From Mikrocytos mackini (taxonomy: Eukaryota > Endomyxa > Ascetosporea > Mikrocytida > Mikrocytiidae), in NCBI GenBank assembly GCA_030180075.1, contig JASNJN010000547.1, forward strand, positions 1 through 25,648: 25,648 nt of DNA, written 5' to 3'. Both the position numbers and the translations under genes were made by a program. The notes beneath the pieces were generated by a model that was not told the origin of the DNA, did no database searches, and saw only the letters and a program-made list of their open reading frames with translations. Below are positions 1-8,050 of this stretch, one piece after another. The first letter of the stretch is position 1; each line of letters starts with the position of its first letter.

Positions 1-400
1 AACAAGATTTGGCTAAATCATAAAATTTATCAAAGAAAAACAAATAATTTGGTGAACGTTTATTGTTATTATTATTTATGTCTTTTCCTTGTCGATCGCC
101 CTCTCGACTTCCTTCGGCACTGCTCTCTCCAGACTGTGCCTGCCTCTTTCTGCGGGAACGTTTCGGACCCCTAGTCCGTTCTTGCTCTACCGACATGTTT
201 CTGACAAAATCGTCAAAGAGTTGCTTAACAACGGCAATCCCTTCTGCCATGCTCTTGAGATTTCCCTTCAACATGGGCTTTTTGGCTTTTGTGATGGGTT
301 TCTGGGGCTTTTCCCCTTTCTTTCCCTTCCCAAAAGTGACCGAATCATTTTTGAAGAACCTGGGTTTCTTCGTATTTCCTAAAGTTGTCGCTTCCGATAC
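1..400 (-). CDS. Partial basic K/R-rich ORF running off the left edge, function unknown
   Basis: On the minus strand one frame stays open for 133 codons, from just after a TGA at 401-403 down to base 1, so neither a confident start nor the end is in view. The first in-frame ATG is about 40 codons in. The translation is strongly basic (Lys/Arg/Gly-rich, with clusters such as GPKRSRRKRQ), has a short, more ordinary stretch around KSMAEGIAVVKQLFDDFVRNM, then Ser/Glu/Gly-rich sequence and an Asn run. The stretch from about 90 to 430 is visibly richer in G and C than the DNA beyond it, as is the LINE fragment at 23939-24838, so a piece of a retrotransposon ORF is one possibility; a cellular low-complexity protein is another. 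I do not recognise a domain. The plus-strand frames here start with TTG or lack support and are probably shadows. Confidence 0.4.
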
Positions 401-507
401 TCATATATGCTTCCCTGTGAACACGTGGTAATTTTTGGATCAATCATCAAGAAACCAAAATCATAGAATTTATACATCCACGTTGGTTGTCAAATAAGGA
501 AATCCAT

Positions 508-843
508 ATGCACGGGGTAAAAATAATAATATCGCTAGCAACAAATATTAATTGGAAAATCAAAATACGCATTTATAAGGGAAAGTACCTAAAAATGGAT
601 TATTCGATAGTTGCTCATGATAATATGGTAACATTCATCAGACACAAGCAAAGTAAGGCGGTTTCGGAATTGGAATGATTTAAAAAGCTCCGACATCTAA
701 CTGATAAAATGGCGAGTATATTATTTGCTGATAGACACGTTGATTACAGAGTTTGTTTACTCGTACATTTAATAAAAGATTTAGAAGATAAAGGAATAAT
801 AGAATTTAGTAAGAAGTTTGATATTATTTATCAAAGAGATTAA
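508..843 (+). pseudogene. Broken copy of a small gene family (IKDLEDKG family), internal TGA
   Basis: A plus-strand frame from an ATG at 508 to a TAA at 841-843 is interrupted once, by TGA at 676-678; both halves are in the same frame. The second half contains LRHL, a DYRV stretch and IKDLEDKG, followed by EFSKKFDI. The minus-strand ORF at 4487-4894 carries matching blocks in the same order (LRSD, a DY-containing stretch, IKDLEDKG, then NVFMHNFRI), and the DNA behind IKDLEDKG also matches closely. This looks like a decayed member of the same family with a deletion in the middle. No domain is recognised and function is unknown. If the organism read TGA as an amino acid it could be one gene, but the dehydrogenase gene in this window ends with TGA, which argues against that. 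Confidence 0.45.
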
Positions 844-2240
844 AGATGTTACATGTTCAAAAATGGGTATAAATAATACGGTTATATTACATATTCTTGA
901 ACGTATCGTAAACCCATATGAAATTGATTATTTCAAATGTTTTTCTATTTAATTTATTTTATTTATGATTTTAAAATTAAAGCGCAAATTTATATTTGTA
1001 TCACACTTACCTTTATGAAACGTTAAATTGACATTCACTGTAGACCTTAGTGCCTTTACCAACTAAAATTTCACAAATACTGTTTGTTAAAATTCTACCG
1101 AAAACTATTTTAAGGACAGTCAAACCTCGATAATATTTACAAATTTCCTAAGATTAACACACGTAAGATTTACAAAAAACACCCATTTTCGACGATTTCC
1201 CGAAAATTATTTTTAGGAAAATGACTCAATAATCACCAAATTGTGCATAAATTATGTGAACTTTACCCAATAAGTATTAATTAAGTGCTAAAATAGCATT
1301 GGAATCCATTTATCAAAATTTGAAAAATTATTTTTTTCGTAAGATTTACACTCGGATAAATTTATTTTATCAAAAATATTCCAATGTAAAATCTTTATTC
1401 AATATTCTAGGTATAATTTAACTATAAATAGAGGTGTTAGCACCAATTTAGAATCTCTAGTAATAAAATTTATAAGTTATAGCTAGGGCAACTATTTTAG
1501 GTTACCTAAAAAAGGCGTTTTAGGTACTAACAGAATTGATTTTTACTATATAATAGGTAAAATAGACTATATTTGGTGTTTCAAAAATAAAAACACAAAT
1601 TACAATACTTTTTAGTTTATTCTAATTTTGTTTTTTTTAAGTTCCTTATTTTTTATTTTGGCGAAGGAGGTGCAAGGTACTCATTTAGGAATTATCAAAA
1701 TTTTATAAATTTTCACCTTTTTCAAAATAGCTCGAATAGCATCAAAAAGGCCTAGAAATTGGTTGTAAATATTTATTATCATCTATCAAGCTTAAAATAA
1801 TCCTTTAGAAAAGTAAAGAGGTGAAAAGACACGATCTAAATCACCATGTAGAGATTAAAATATGAGTACGAAATTCCAATAATTTAATATGAGATATGTT
1901 GTGTACAGTTTGGTATTAAATTATTATTTTTTAATTAATTTTAACATAAATAGTACTTTTTAACTTATTGAATAAATTATATTAGAAGGTTTGTTTAATT
2001 ATTTTAATGAATAATTATTGTCAATATCCATCTAAATAATTTGTAAATAGGATTAAAGAATGATATATGCTTGTAAAACTGAAAATGTTGTTTTAAATAT
2101 TTGTGCAAAAGTATAATAAATTCTTATTGACTAAGATGTACTTGGTGTAATAATAAATACATATTTACTAAACAAATTAAAAATTTAATATTATATTATA
2201 TGTTAAGTTATTTGAGAAATTTTAAAATTTCAAAAAAAAC
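844..2240. other. AT-rich stretch without recognisable genes
   Basis: All frames are closed at short intervals and nothing resembles a gene. Two details stand out. Around 1116 there is a CAGTCAAACCTCGATAAT-like string, reminiscent of pogo/Tigger-type terminal inverted repeats, but I found no matching opposite end. A 23-bp sequence at 1578-1600 recurs exactly at 2951-2973. The rest is simple A/T-rich sequence. Confidence 0.5.
1578..1600 (+). repeat. Direct repeat, copy 1 (23 bp)
   Basis: GTTTCAAAAATAAAAACACA followed by AAT occurs here and again, identically, at 2951-2973. It is A-rich, so chance is not excluded, but 23 exact bases is long for this window. The two copies bracket 1.35 kb that includes most of the hairpin-rich region. 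Confidence 0.6.
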
Positions 2241-2776
2241 CGAGAGGTACGAATACCAGCACACCGGACAGCCCCACCGTAAAGGGGCTAGGGTCAATGC
2301 TGGGCGAAAGGCCTAAACCGGCTGTAGCAGGTTCGAACTCGGTCGAACCGTAGTAGCCTGGAAAACAGGGGCCCAACGGCTCCACAAATCCAGAGGACAT
2401 AACAACTACCTGCCCGTAAACGCTAAAACGCGAGGGTCTACGACCTTAATACGACAGGGCAGAGTGGAATGTATCCAAATGTCTCAAGCCAATAAATCAC
2501 TGCAAGTGATTAATTTTTAAAAATCCTATAATGTTATCAAAACTTTGAATAGGTAATCCTCACTATAAGTGAGTCTATTTCTGAAACACTGGTTATTTTT
2601 GAAACAAGGATTCAGTCTTTGAAAAGCTACAAGGCTACATTAAGTAGCCGATGTTTTGAAAATGGCAAAACATGCCTAAAATAAACATTAATGCAATGTG
2701 CTCAAAGTTCTAAGTAATAGAACAGGTAGTAAGCATTTCCCAGGAAATTCCTTAAACTGGAAAGTTAACTTTCCAA

Positions 2777-2867
2777 AAATGGTATGTTCCGTAACTGAGT
2801 AGCAACAAAGCCCTACAATCTATAAAAGGGCACAAGGTTGCAAAAGGTACATGGGAACATACCATTT
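2777..2867. other. Long nested stem within the hairpin array
   Basis: Fourteen bases at 2777-2790 (ending GGTATGTTCC) pair perfectly with 2854-2867 (starting GGAACATACC). Inside, GCAAC at 2802-2806 pairs with GTTGC at 2837-2841, and inside that GCCCT at 2810-2814 pairs with AGGGC at 2827-2831 around a 12-base loop. Three coaxial stems separated by internal loops are the best single piece of evidence that this region folds. Confidence 0.75.
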
Positions 2868-2950
2868 GTCTGAAAAAACACACTATAGCCTCGGTTAGAA
2901 AAACCAGTATGGGGCACCCTTATAATTGAAACAAGGGAATGTGTGCTAGA

Positions 2951-2973
2951 GTTTCAAAAATAAAAACACAAAT
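2951..2973 (+). repeat. Direct repeat, copy 2 (23 bp)
   Basis: Exact second copy of the 23-bp sequence at 1578-1600. It lies immediately before the TCCGAT/ATCGGA hairpin. Confidence 0.6.
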
Positions 2974-3323
2974 CCGATTAAATCGGACACTGTTTAATAG
3001 GAAGTTATATAAAAGATTCATGAAATCTGTTTATAATAAATTGGGAAGTATTTAAGGCATGGGGCCAGAAGACCAATTCCGTTCAAATGACAAAGTCTCG
3101 TTTAAACTCCTTTGGAAAGGCTTATTTAATTAAAGCGGAGTAATAACATAAAGGTTATTTAAATATTAAATTTCACGAGCAGATATAACGGCGAGAAATG
3201 GTCACATTGGTTATACTAAATAATTAAAATGTTATCATGAATTAAAAAAAAAGAGAGAAAGACTTTGGATTAAAATTCATCTATTAATGTAAATAAAATT
3301 CGTTTTTGTTATTTTCATGATGT

Positions 3324-3518
3324 ATAAAAAGTAGAGTTCCCAATTTTCTCGAACCTAAAATTTATCGAGAATCGAGAACGGAATTTTGGCCATATTTCCC
3401 GGGAAATGAGAAAAAATTCTCGAAATTCTCAAAAATTTTCGAGAATTTTTGATATAAAAAGTCCAGTTCCCGGGATTCGAGAAATCGATTCCCGGGAATT
3501 GGGAACTCTAATAAAAAG
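3324..3518. mobile_element. hAT-type MITE (179 bp) with 8-bp target site duplication
   Basis: The element spans 3332-3510. Its ends are a perfect 14-bp terminal inverted repeat, TAGAGTTCCCAATT at 3332-3345 and its reverse complement at 3497-3510. It is flanked on both sides by the identical octamer ATAAAAAG (3324-3331 and 3511-3518). An 8-bp duplication with a T/CAG-type terminus is the signature of hAT superfamily transposition. The interior is non-coding and made of imperfect palindromes (repeated TCGAGAA/TTCTCGA and CCCGGGAA units), as expected for a non-autonomous MITE. A dead hAT transposase lies 1.7 kb away, but nothing shows that it is the parent. The perfect ends and duplication imply a recent insertion. 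Confidence 0.85.
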
Positions 3519-3654
3519 TTATAAGAGCAAATAAAAGAAATGTAAAGTTTTGGAATGTTTTTATATCGTCTTGATAAACCATTTAACAGTTTGAAGCTAC
3601 TGTTTATAATTGGGCATTTAAAGTTGTTGTCTTGCTTAGAACAGTACTTTGGTT

Positions 3655-3720
3655 ATGAGTAGAGCAGACAGAAAATATACCCATTTAAAAGTTACCTGGT
3701 TCACTGTAAGTTTTTTTTAA
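3655..3720 (+). pseudogene. 3'-end fragment of a gene related to the 4487-4894 ORF
   Basis: Twenty-one codons ending in TAA at 3718-3720 read SRADRKYTHLKVT then TVSF. The minus-strand gene at 4487-4894 ends TRADRKYTYLKLT then TVSF. The match stops just upstream, so only the tail of the gene is preserved at the outer edge of the left arm of an inverted duplication. The two tails face each other. Confidence 0.55.
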
Positions 3721-4546
3721 TATTTTGTAGTAAAATACCGAAATTTATCTATAAATTTTAAACTTCGATTTAAGCTTTCTGCATAAATCAATCTGAAGGG
3801 TATACCAACCAGTCTTTTGAATACTCATTGGGTAGATTGATCAACTTTTATCCTTTTGTGTTTAATTTATACACACCCATCATACTCGTTTTGTTCAATA
3901 TTGAAGGAAGTATAGGATTCAACTTAAATAGTCGGGTTTATGAATTTTATGATTGGAATTAAAACAGCATAAAAATTTTGAATCAATTATACATACTATG
4001 ACTATTTTAACTTATTGTCNGAAATTGCTTTATTGCCTTTTATTGCTTTTAAAAAACGCTACCAATGGCTCTATGGGACCTGAAAATCGTTCTAGAGCGT
4101 TAAATGACGTATTAATAATCATATGCAATTTTTAAAAAATTTCTTTTTGGGAGCCCTAATAATATAGCACTCATTTTTAAATTTCCGGCAACAAGTTAAA
4201 ATGGTCATAATATGTATAATTAATTCAAAAATGTTGTGCTGTTTTAATTCCAATCATCAAATTCATAAACCTGACTATTTAAGTTGAATCCTATACCTCC
4301 TTCAATATTGGACAAAACGAGTATAATGGGGTGTGTTTTAAATTAAATAAAAAAGATAACCGTTGATCTGTCTACCCAACGCTATTCAAAAGACTGGTTG
4401 ATATACCCTTCATATTGATTTATGTATAAAACTTAAACCTAAGTTTAAAACTTATAGGTAAATTTCGGTATTTTAATACAAACTATTTAAAAACTTACAG
4501 TGGACGAGGTAAGTTTTAAATAGGTATATTTTCTGTCTGCTCTAGT
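3656..4546. repeat. Inverted duplication, arms about 370 bp, spacer about 150 bp
   Basis: The left arm (about 3656-4027) and right arm (about 4180-4546) are reverse complements at roughly 80-85% by eye, with many substitutions and small indels. The shared sequence starts inside the 3' end of a gene (see 3655-3720 and 4487-4894) and continues into its 3' flank. The spacer is non-coding and holds one ambiguous base at 4020 in the adjoining arm. This is older than the other two inverted duplications in the window. Confidence 0.8.
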
Positions 4547-4894
4547 GATATCTAAGTGTATAGTTTTTCCGGAGTAAAGAAGAAAATTGTTCAACATAAA
4601 GTTAGTTGTGATTGCTTGTACATATGTGCTATTATCGAGACAATTTGATGTGCTAGTTTGGATCCTAAAATTGTGCATAAAGACGTTTAATAATTCCCCT
4701 TTGTCTTCTAAGTCTTTTATAAAATTGTTAAAATTATCCAGATCATTTTCATCAGTTATATATAGGGCAACCCAAATAGTCACCTTAAAAACTAGGAAAT
4801 AGTCATTTATAAAATCGACTTTTAGTGTGTTTAAGTCATTTATATCTGATCTAAGATTTCTATAATAAAATAATTTTTGAGTCAATATTTTCAT
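4487..4894 (-). CDS. Hypothetical protein, 135 aa, member of the IKDLEDKG family
   Basis: ATG at 4892-4894, preceded by A/T-rich sequence, and 135 codons to a stop at 4487-4489. The protein is soluble-looking, rich in Asn, Leu and aromatic residues, with no signal peptide or membrane segment that I can see. Its blocks LFYYRNLR, DFINDYFLVFKV, NNFIKDLEDKGELL and the C-terminal TRADRKYTYLK recur in part at 508-843 and 3655-3720, so it is a repeated family rather than a chance ORF. Its last 20 codons lie inside the right arm of the 3656-4546 inverted duplication. No known domain is recognised; it could be a short intact member or a truncated piece of a longer gene. Confidence 0.5.
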   Translation of the reverse strand: MKILTQKLFYYRNLRSDINDLNTLKVDFINDYFLVFKVTIWVALYITDENDLDNFNNFIKDLEDKGELLNVFMHNFRIQTSTSNCLDNSTYVQAITTNFMLNNFLLYSGKTIHLDITRADRKYTYLKLTSSTVSF

Positions 4895-5253
4895 AATTTA
4901 TTCATAAAATTTAGATTAGAATATATCAAAATAATATATGAAATTTATATAAATTCAAATGTTATTTTGAAGATCATTATTTATGTTTGCGACTTTAAAG
5001 TATGAAGGAGTTTATTAAAATAATTTAAGTAGTTTTCAAAAATTCAAACCATTGTAATGTAACATTCGATACTAACAAAAACGATACATCACAATCAGAA
5101 TAAACTTTGTTAAGTTTTAATATTGAGAGTCAATAACAAAAATGGTAAATCATTAAAATATTTTATAAAGTTGACCAAATTCTAATATAAGTTAATTATT
5201 TATAATATTTCTTTATTATAATATAAAAGTAAATAACTTTTAATGTTAGAATC
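4895..5253. other. AT-rich spacer
   Basis: Very A/T-rich and closed in all frames. It presumably includes the upstream region of the 4487-4894 ORF and the 3' flank of the hAT remnant. I could not identify a terminal inverted repeat for that hAT copy here. Confidence 0.5.
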
Positions 5254-6372
5254 TTAAAATACCCGATTATCTTGTAGCGAATTATTCGCTGAGCTAAAAC
5301 TCCTTTCCACATCAACAGATGTACATTGACACTTCATCGAATCATTTATAATGTCAAGTGCTACTTCAGGCCTTTTATTTTTAAAATCTATCAAATCGGA
5401 AATTCCATTTGCTTCAATCCTTTTTGTAATATAGCTTTCCAATCCCACATCATCTTCGGCTAAACTAATTCTTTTTATAGTCTCAAAACCTTGTTTATAT
5501 TTAGTTTTTTGTTTTCCAAAAATTCTATAACAGGATATAGAATATCATAGTATTGTTTAATTTTTATAAGTTCTCCTTTTATTCATCTTTTGTTTATAGC
5601 TTTTTGTGCATTGATAACTATTAGTCCTTCCGACTTCAAATCATCAACTATTCTTTTAACTTCGTTTAAGTTTTTACAATAATAATTTGCGGCTTTAAGC
5701 CAACTGCCCCATCTTGTAACTATTGGGCAGGCGGAACACCGATGTGAGCAAAATTTTTCCTTCTTCTTTTGTTTTTTATTATAAGATGTTTCATAGAGCT
5801 GATGAGTTTGTCTGTATTCTTAAAATAACTTTTAATTTTGCAACAGCAGTTGTGGACAAGGTGGCTGAGGCAAGTTATATGGAATAAGTTGGGAAGCAGT
5901 ATTTTTAAGTAATTTGCTGAAGAAGTCATGTATTTGGCGGTATCACTCAATAGTAAAACAAAAGATTTTCGTGGGATGTCTAACTTTACTACCAAGGAAT
6001 CAACTTCCCTTATTATATATGCTGAGTTTGTTGGATCGTCTATTACATCAACATCAATAAGAAAAGTCGTATTCGGGTCCTTAATGTTTCCAATTAAAGT
6101 ATTCACCACGTATTTATCGTTTTTAAACGATACGTCTATGCTAAGAAATATATTTTGTTTTGTATTTTACTTTGATGTCATCTTTTATTTGACTTGCTAA
6201 TTTGGGAACCAATCTACAAGCACTTGTTTGAGAAACTGGTGGGAGTTCGTATTTTTATAGAAATTCTTTCAGCTCAATTGAACGAAGCTTATGTAAAGGA
6301 ATGTTAAGAAACAAGAGTAGTTTGGTAAAGTCCTGTGCGAAGTTGTCCATATGAACAGACTTGTCATACAAA
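5254..6372 (-). pseudogene. Decayed hAT-superfamily transposase
   Basis: Read on the minus strand, conserved blocks appear in the right order but in shifting frames. First, at about 6372-6190, comes FAQDFTKLLLFLNIPLHKLRS, then an in-frame TAA, then KYELPPVSQT. After a frame change come FLSIDVSFKNDKYVVNTLIG and LLLSDTAKYMTS, then FHITCLSHLVHN and IKNKRRRKNF (5720-6109). Next is RWGSWLKAANYYCKNLNEVK (about 5715-5655), a TGA, another frame change, and finally TSVDVERSFSSANNSLQDNR at 5254-5330. The last block is the hAT C-terminal dimerisation signature and the RWG/LSD/HxxCLxH blocks belong to the catalytic core of this family. At least two stops and two frameshifts make it non-functional. Neither terminal repeats nor a target duplication were found. 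Confidence 0.85.
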
Positions 6373-6731
6373 ATAGGAATTCACATTCGATTTTTGGCTT
6401 AAAAATTCAAATTTCTTGTATTAATCTATTTATATGGCTATAAAATACTATTTCGCCCACCATTTTGTATTATAAACACCTACTTTGAAATTGTTGTAAT
6501 ATTTTGTAAAATAAAAAGTTAAATTTTGAAAAATTAAAAACACTGTTTCTAAATTATGGGGCCTACATAACTATAGTAAAATGGTTCATAGTCCAGTTTT
6601 AAATATGTATTTGTCGTTCTATTAAGTCAGATATGTTAAATCGCTATATGTTTAGTTAAACTCGATTTTAAAAAAGGGGGTATTTTGAAAACCACAAAGA
6701 CAGATTAGCTTAGTTTTTGATAAAATATGTA
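6373..6731. other. AT-rich spacer
   Basis: No open frame of note and no recognised repeat. It may contain the decayed 5' part of the hAT element, whose N-terminal BED finger I could not find. Confidence 0.5.
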
Positions 6732-7930
6732 AATATATATTTAGAAACATCGATGGTTTGTTATTTATCGTTGGTACATGACACAAAACACAGAAGCTCA
6801 TTTTTAAAAAATAAAATTTTAGTTTTTATTTCAACATCCTTCTACTCGCTTGTACGGAGAACAACAGATCTATTCACTATTGGGAGTTCCTTAGCGCTTT
6901 AAAAGAAACATATAAGTCGACTAGCTTGGCAACCATAGAAAGACGATCTCAGAAACAGCTTTTCTTTTTTTTAAAACAAGTAGAACTCAAAGAAATATTC
7001 AACAACATAGCAATAGACACCAGGCGGTATATACAAAGCTTTTAAGATCCGCATATATCATGAAAAGAATATTTGAACTCTAAAAGACCACAGAACCTAT
7101 TATAAACTGATAAACCGAATATTAAAAATAAAAATATATAATCAATGGAGTCTAAATTCACAACATTACATAAATAGAAAATCATTATAATATGGTAAAA
7201 TTCAGAATTTAAGAAGTTTATTAATTACTGGGGCATATAATTAAATAATATTAAGTATTTTCAAATCATGTAAATAATAATTTATTTTTAAAAATTCATG
7301 TGTTAAGTCCATATTTTTATTTACTTCATTTACAGCAAAAATATACATATAACACCGTTTAGAAAACCGTAAAAATTTGATCAATATCAAAAAATTGTAA
7401 TGAATAAATAATTCCAAAAATTTATTTAGAAACTTATTTACATTCATTGCACGTTTTCCTTTATAAATCCTTTCTTTTCATCAACGATTTTTAGATTTAA
7501 TGTAATTTTATTAGTTCTCGAATTAGGTTTTATTTCTATGTATTGATAAGTCTTTTATTTATTAATTTATATTTGACCTAATGCTAATTGGAAGGAGTTC
7601 ATTTAAAATATCATCGTTTAAAAGCTTTTTATATACCGCCTGGTGTCTATTGCTATGTTGTTGAATATTTCTTTGAGTTCTACTTGTTTTAAAAAAAAGA
7701 AAAGCTGTTTCTGAGATCGTCTTTCTATGGTTGCCAAGCTAGTCGACTTATATGTTTCTTTTAAAGCGCTAAGGAACTCCCAATAGTGAATAGATCTGTT
7801 GTTCTCCGTACAAGCGAGTAGAAGGATGTTGAAATAAAAACTAAAATTTTATTTTTTAAAATGAGCTTCTGTGTTTTATGTCATGTACCAACAATAAATA
7901 ACAAACCATCAATGTTTCTAAATATATATA
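6732..7930. repeat. Inverted duplication, arms about 315 bp, spacer about 570 bp
   Basis: The left arm (about 6732-7046) and right arm (about 7615-7930) are reverse complements at roughly 97-99%. I saw only a few substitutions, a one-base indel in an A run and a small change at the inner edge. Neither arm has a convincing gene. The right arm ends exactly where a CAGTAAAACCTC motif begins (7931). The spacer contains a short minus-strand ORF remnant (7241-7447). Confidence 0.85.
7241..7447 (-). pseudogene. Possible remnant of a small coding sequence inside the spacer
   Basis: Sixty-eight codons from an ATG at 7445-7447, rich in Phe, Leu, Ile, Asn and Lys. Just upstream on the same strand another frame reads a coding-like KPNSRTNKITLNLKIVDEKKGF ending in TGA, which together suggests an older gene broken by a frameshift. 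No domain is recognised, and A/T-rich chance remains possible. Confidence 0.2.
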
Positions 7931-8050
7931 CAGTAAAACCTCATAAGTTAGTCTCAAATGTTCCAAAACCTACTAAATCGACTAAAAATAGAGTAACTAA
8001 CCCTCGTTTTACAAGGGGGTTTTATAGGTAAATTTTTAATATGATTATAT
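7931..8050 (+). mobile_element. Possible pogo/Tigger-like transposon end
   Basis: TA followed by CAGTAAAACCTCATAAGTTA resembles the terminal inverted repeats and TA target of pogo/Tigger elements (Tc1/mariner superfamily), which typically begin CAGTA-AAACCTC-GATAA. About 40-60 bp of C/T-rich sequence follows (CCAAAACC, AACCCTCG, AAGGGGGTTTTATAGG). No matching opposite terminus or transposase was found, so it may be a truncated MITE or a chance match. A weaker look-alike sits near 1116. Confidence 0.35.

Larger units (their letters stand above)
2256..3165. other. Dense array of short hairpins, candidate structured RNA
   Basis: Stems follow each other with little space. From 2256 to 2462, in GC-rich DNA: CCAGCA/TGCTGG (2256-2261 with 2298-2303) enclosing GCCCC/GGGGC; GGCT/AGCC enclosing GGTTCGA/TCGAACC (2330-2336 with 2343-2349); CCTG/CAGG; and CTGCCC/GGGCAG (2410-2415 with 2457-2462) enclosing GGTC/GACC. 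Then, in AT-rich DNA: AATCACT/AGTGATT, CTCACT/AGTGAG, GGCTAC/GTAGCC, GTTTTG/CAAAAC, GTTCTA/TAGAAC, ATTTCC/GGAAAT, a 16-bp palindrome at 2759-2774, a nested stem at 2777-2867, CCCTT/AAGGG, TCCGAT/ATCGGA (2973-2987) and AATAAC/GTTATT further on. No frame is open through it and I recognise no known RNA. The strand of any transcript is unknown. It could be an RNA gene, a structured untranslated region of a retroelement, or clustered hairpin-forming DNA repeats. Confidence 0.55.

Noticed and set aside
63-431. Plus-strand ORFs at the left end
   Set aside because: The longer one starts at TTG, and both overlap the longer open minus-strand frame in the GC-richer segment, so they look like shadows.
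508-843. TGA as a sense codon (alternative genetic code) to rescue the family member
   Set aside because: GDH terminates at TGA exactly at its expected length, so TGA is a stop in this genome.
2320-2350. GGTTCGAACTC resembles a tRNA/SINE B box
   Set aside because: It is explained as one side of the GGTTCGA/TCGAACC hairpin; no A box at the right distance, no cloverleaf and no CCA-adjacent stem were found.
6717-6902. 61-codon ORF in the left arm of the second inverted duplication
   Set aside because: It is not initiated by ATG and has no features beyond A/T-rich composition; the match in the other arm comes from the duplication.
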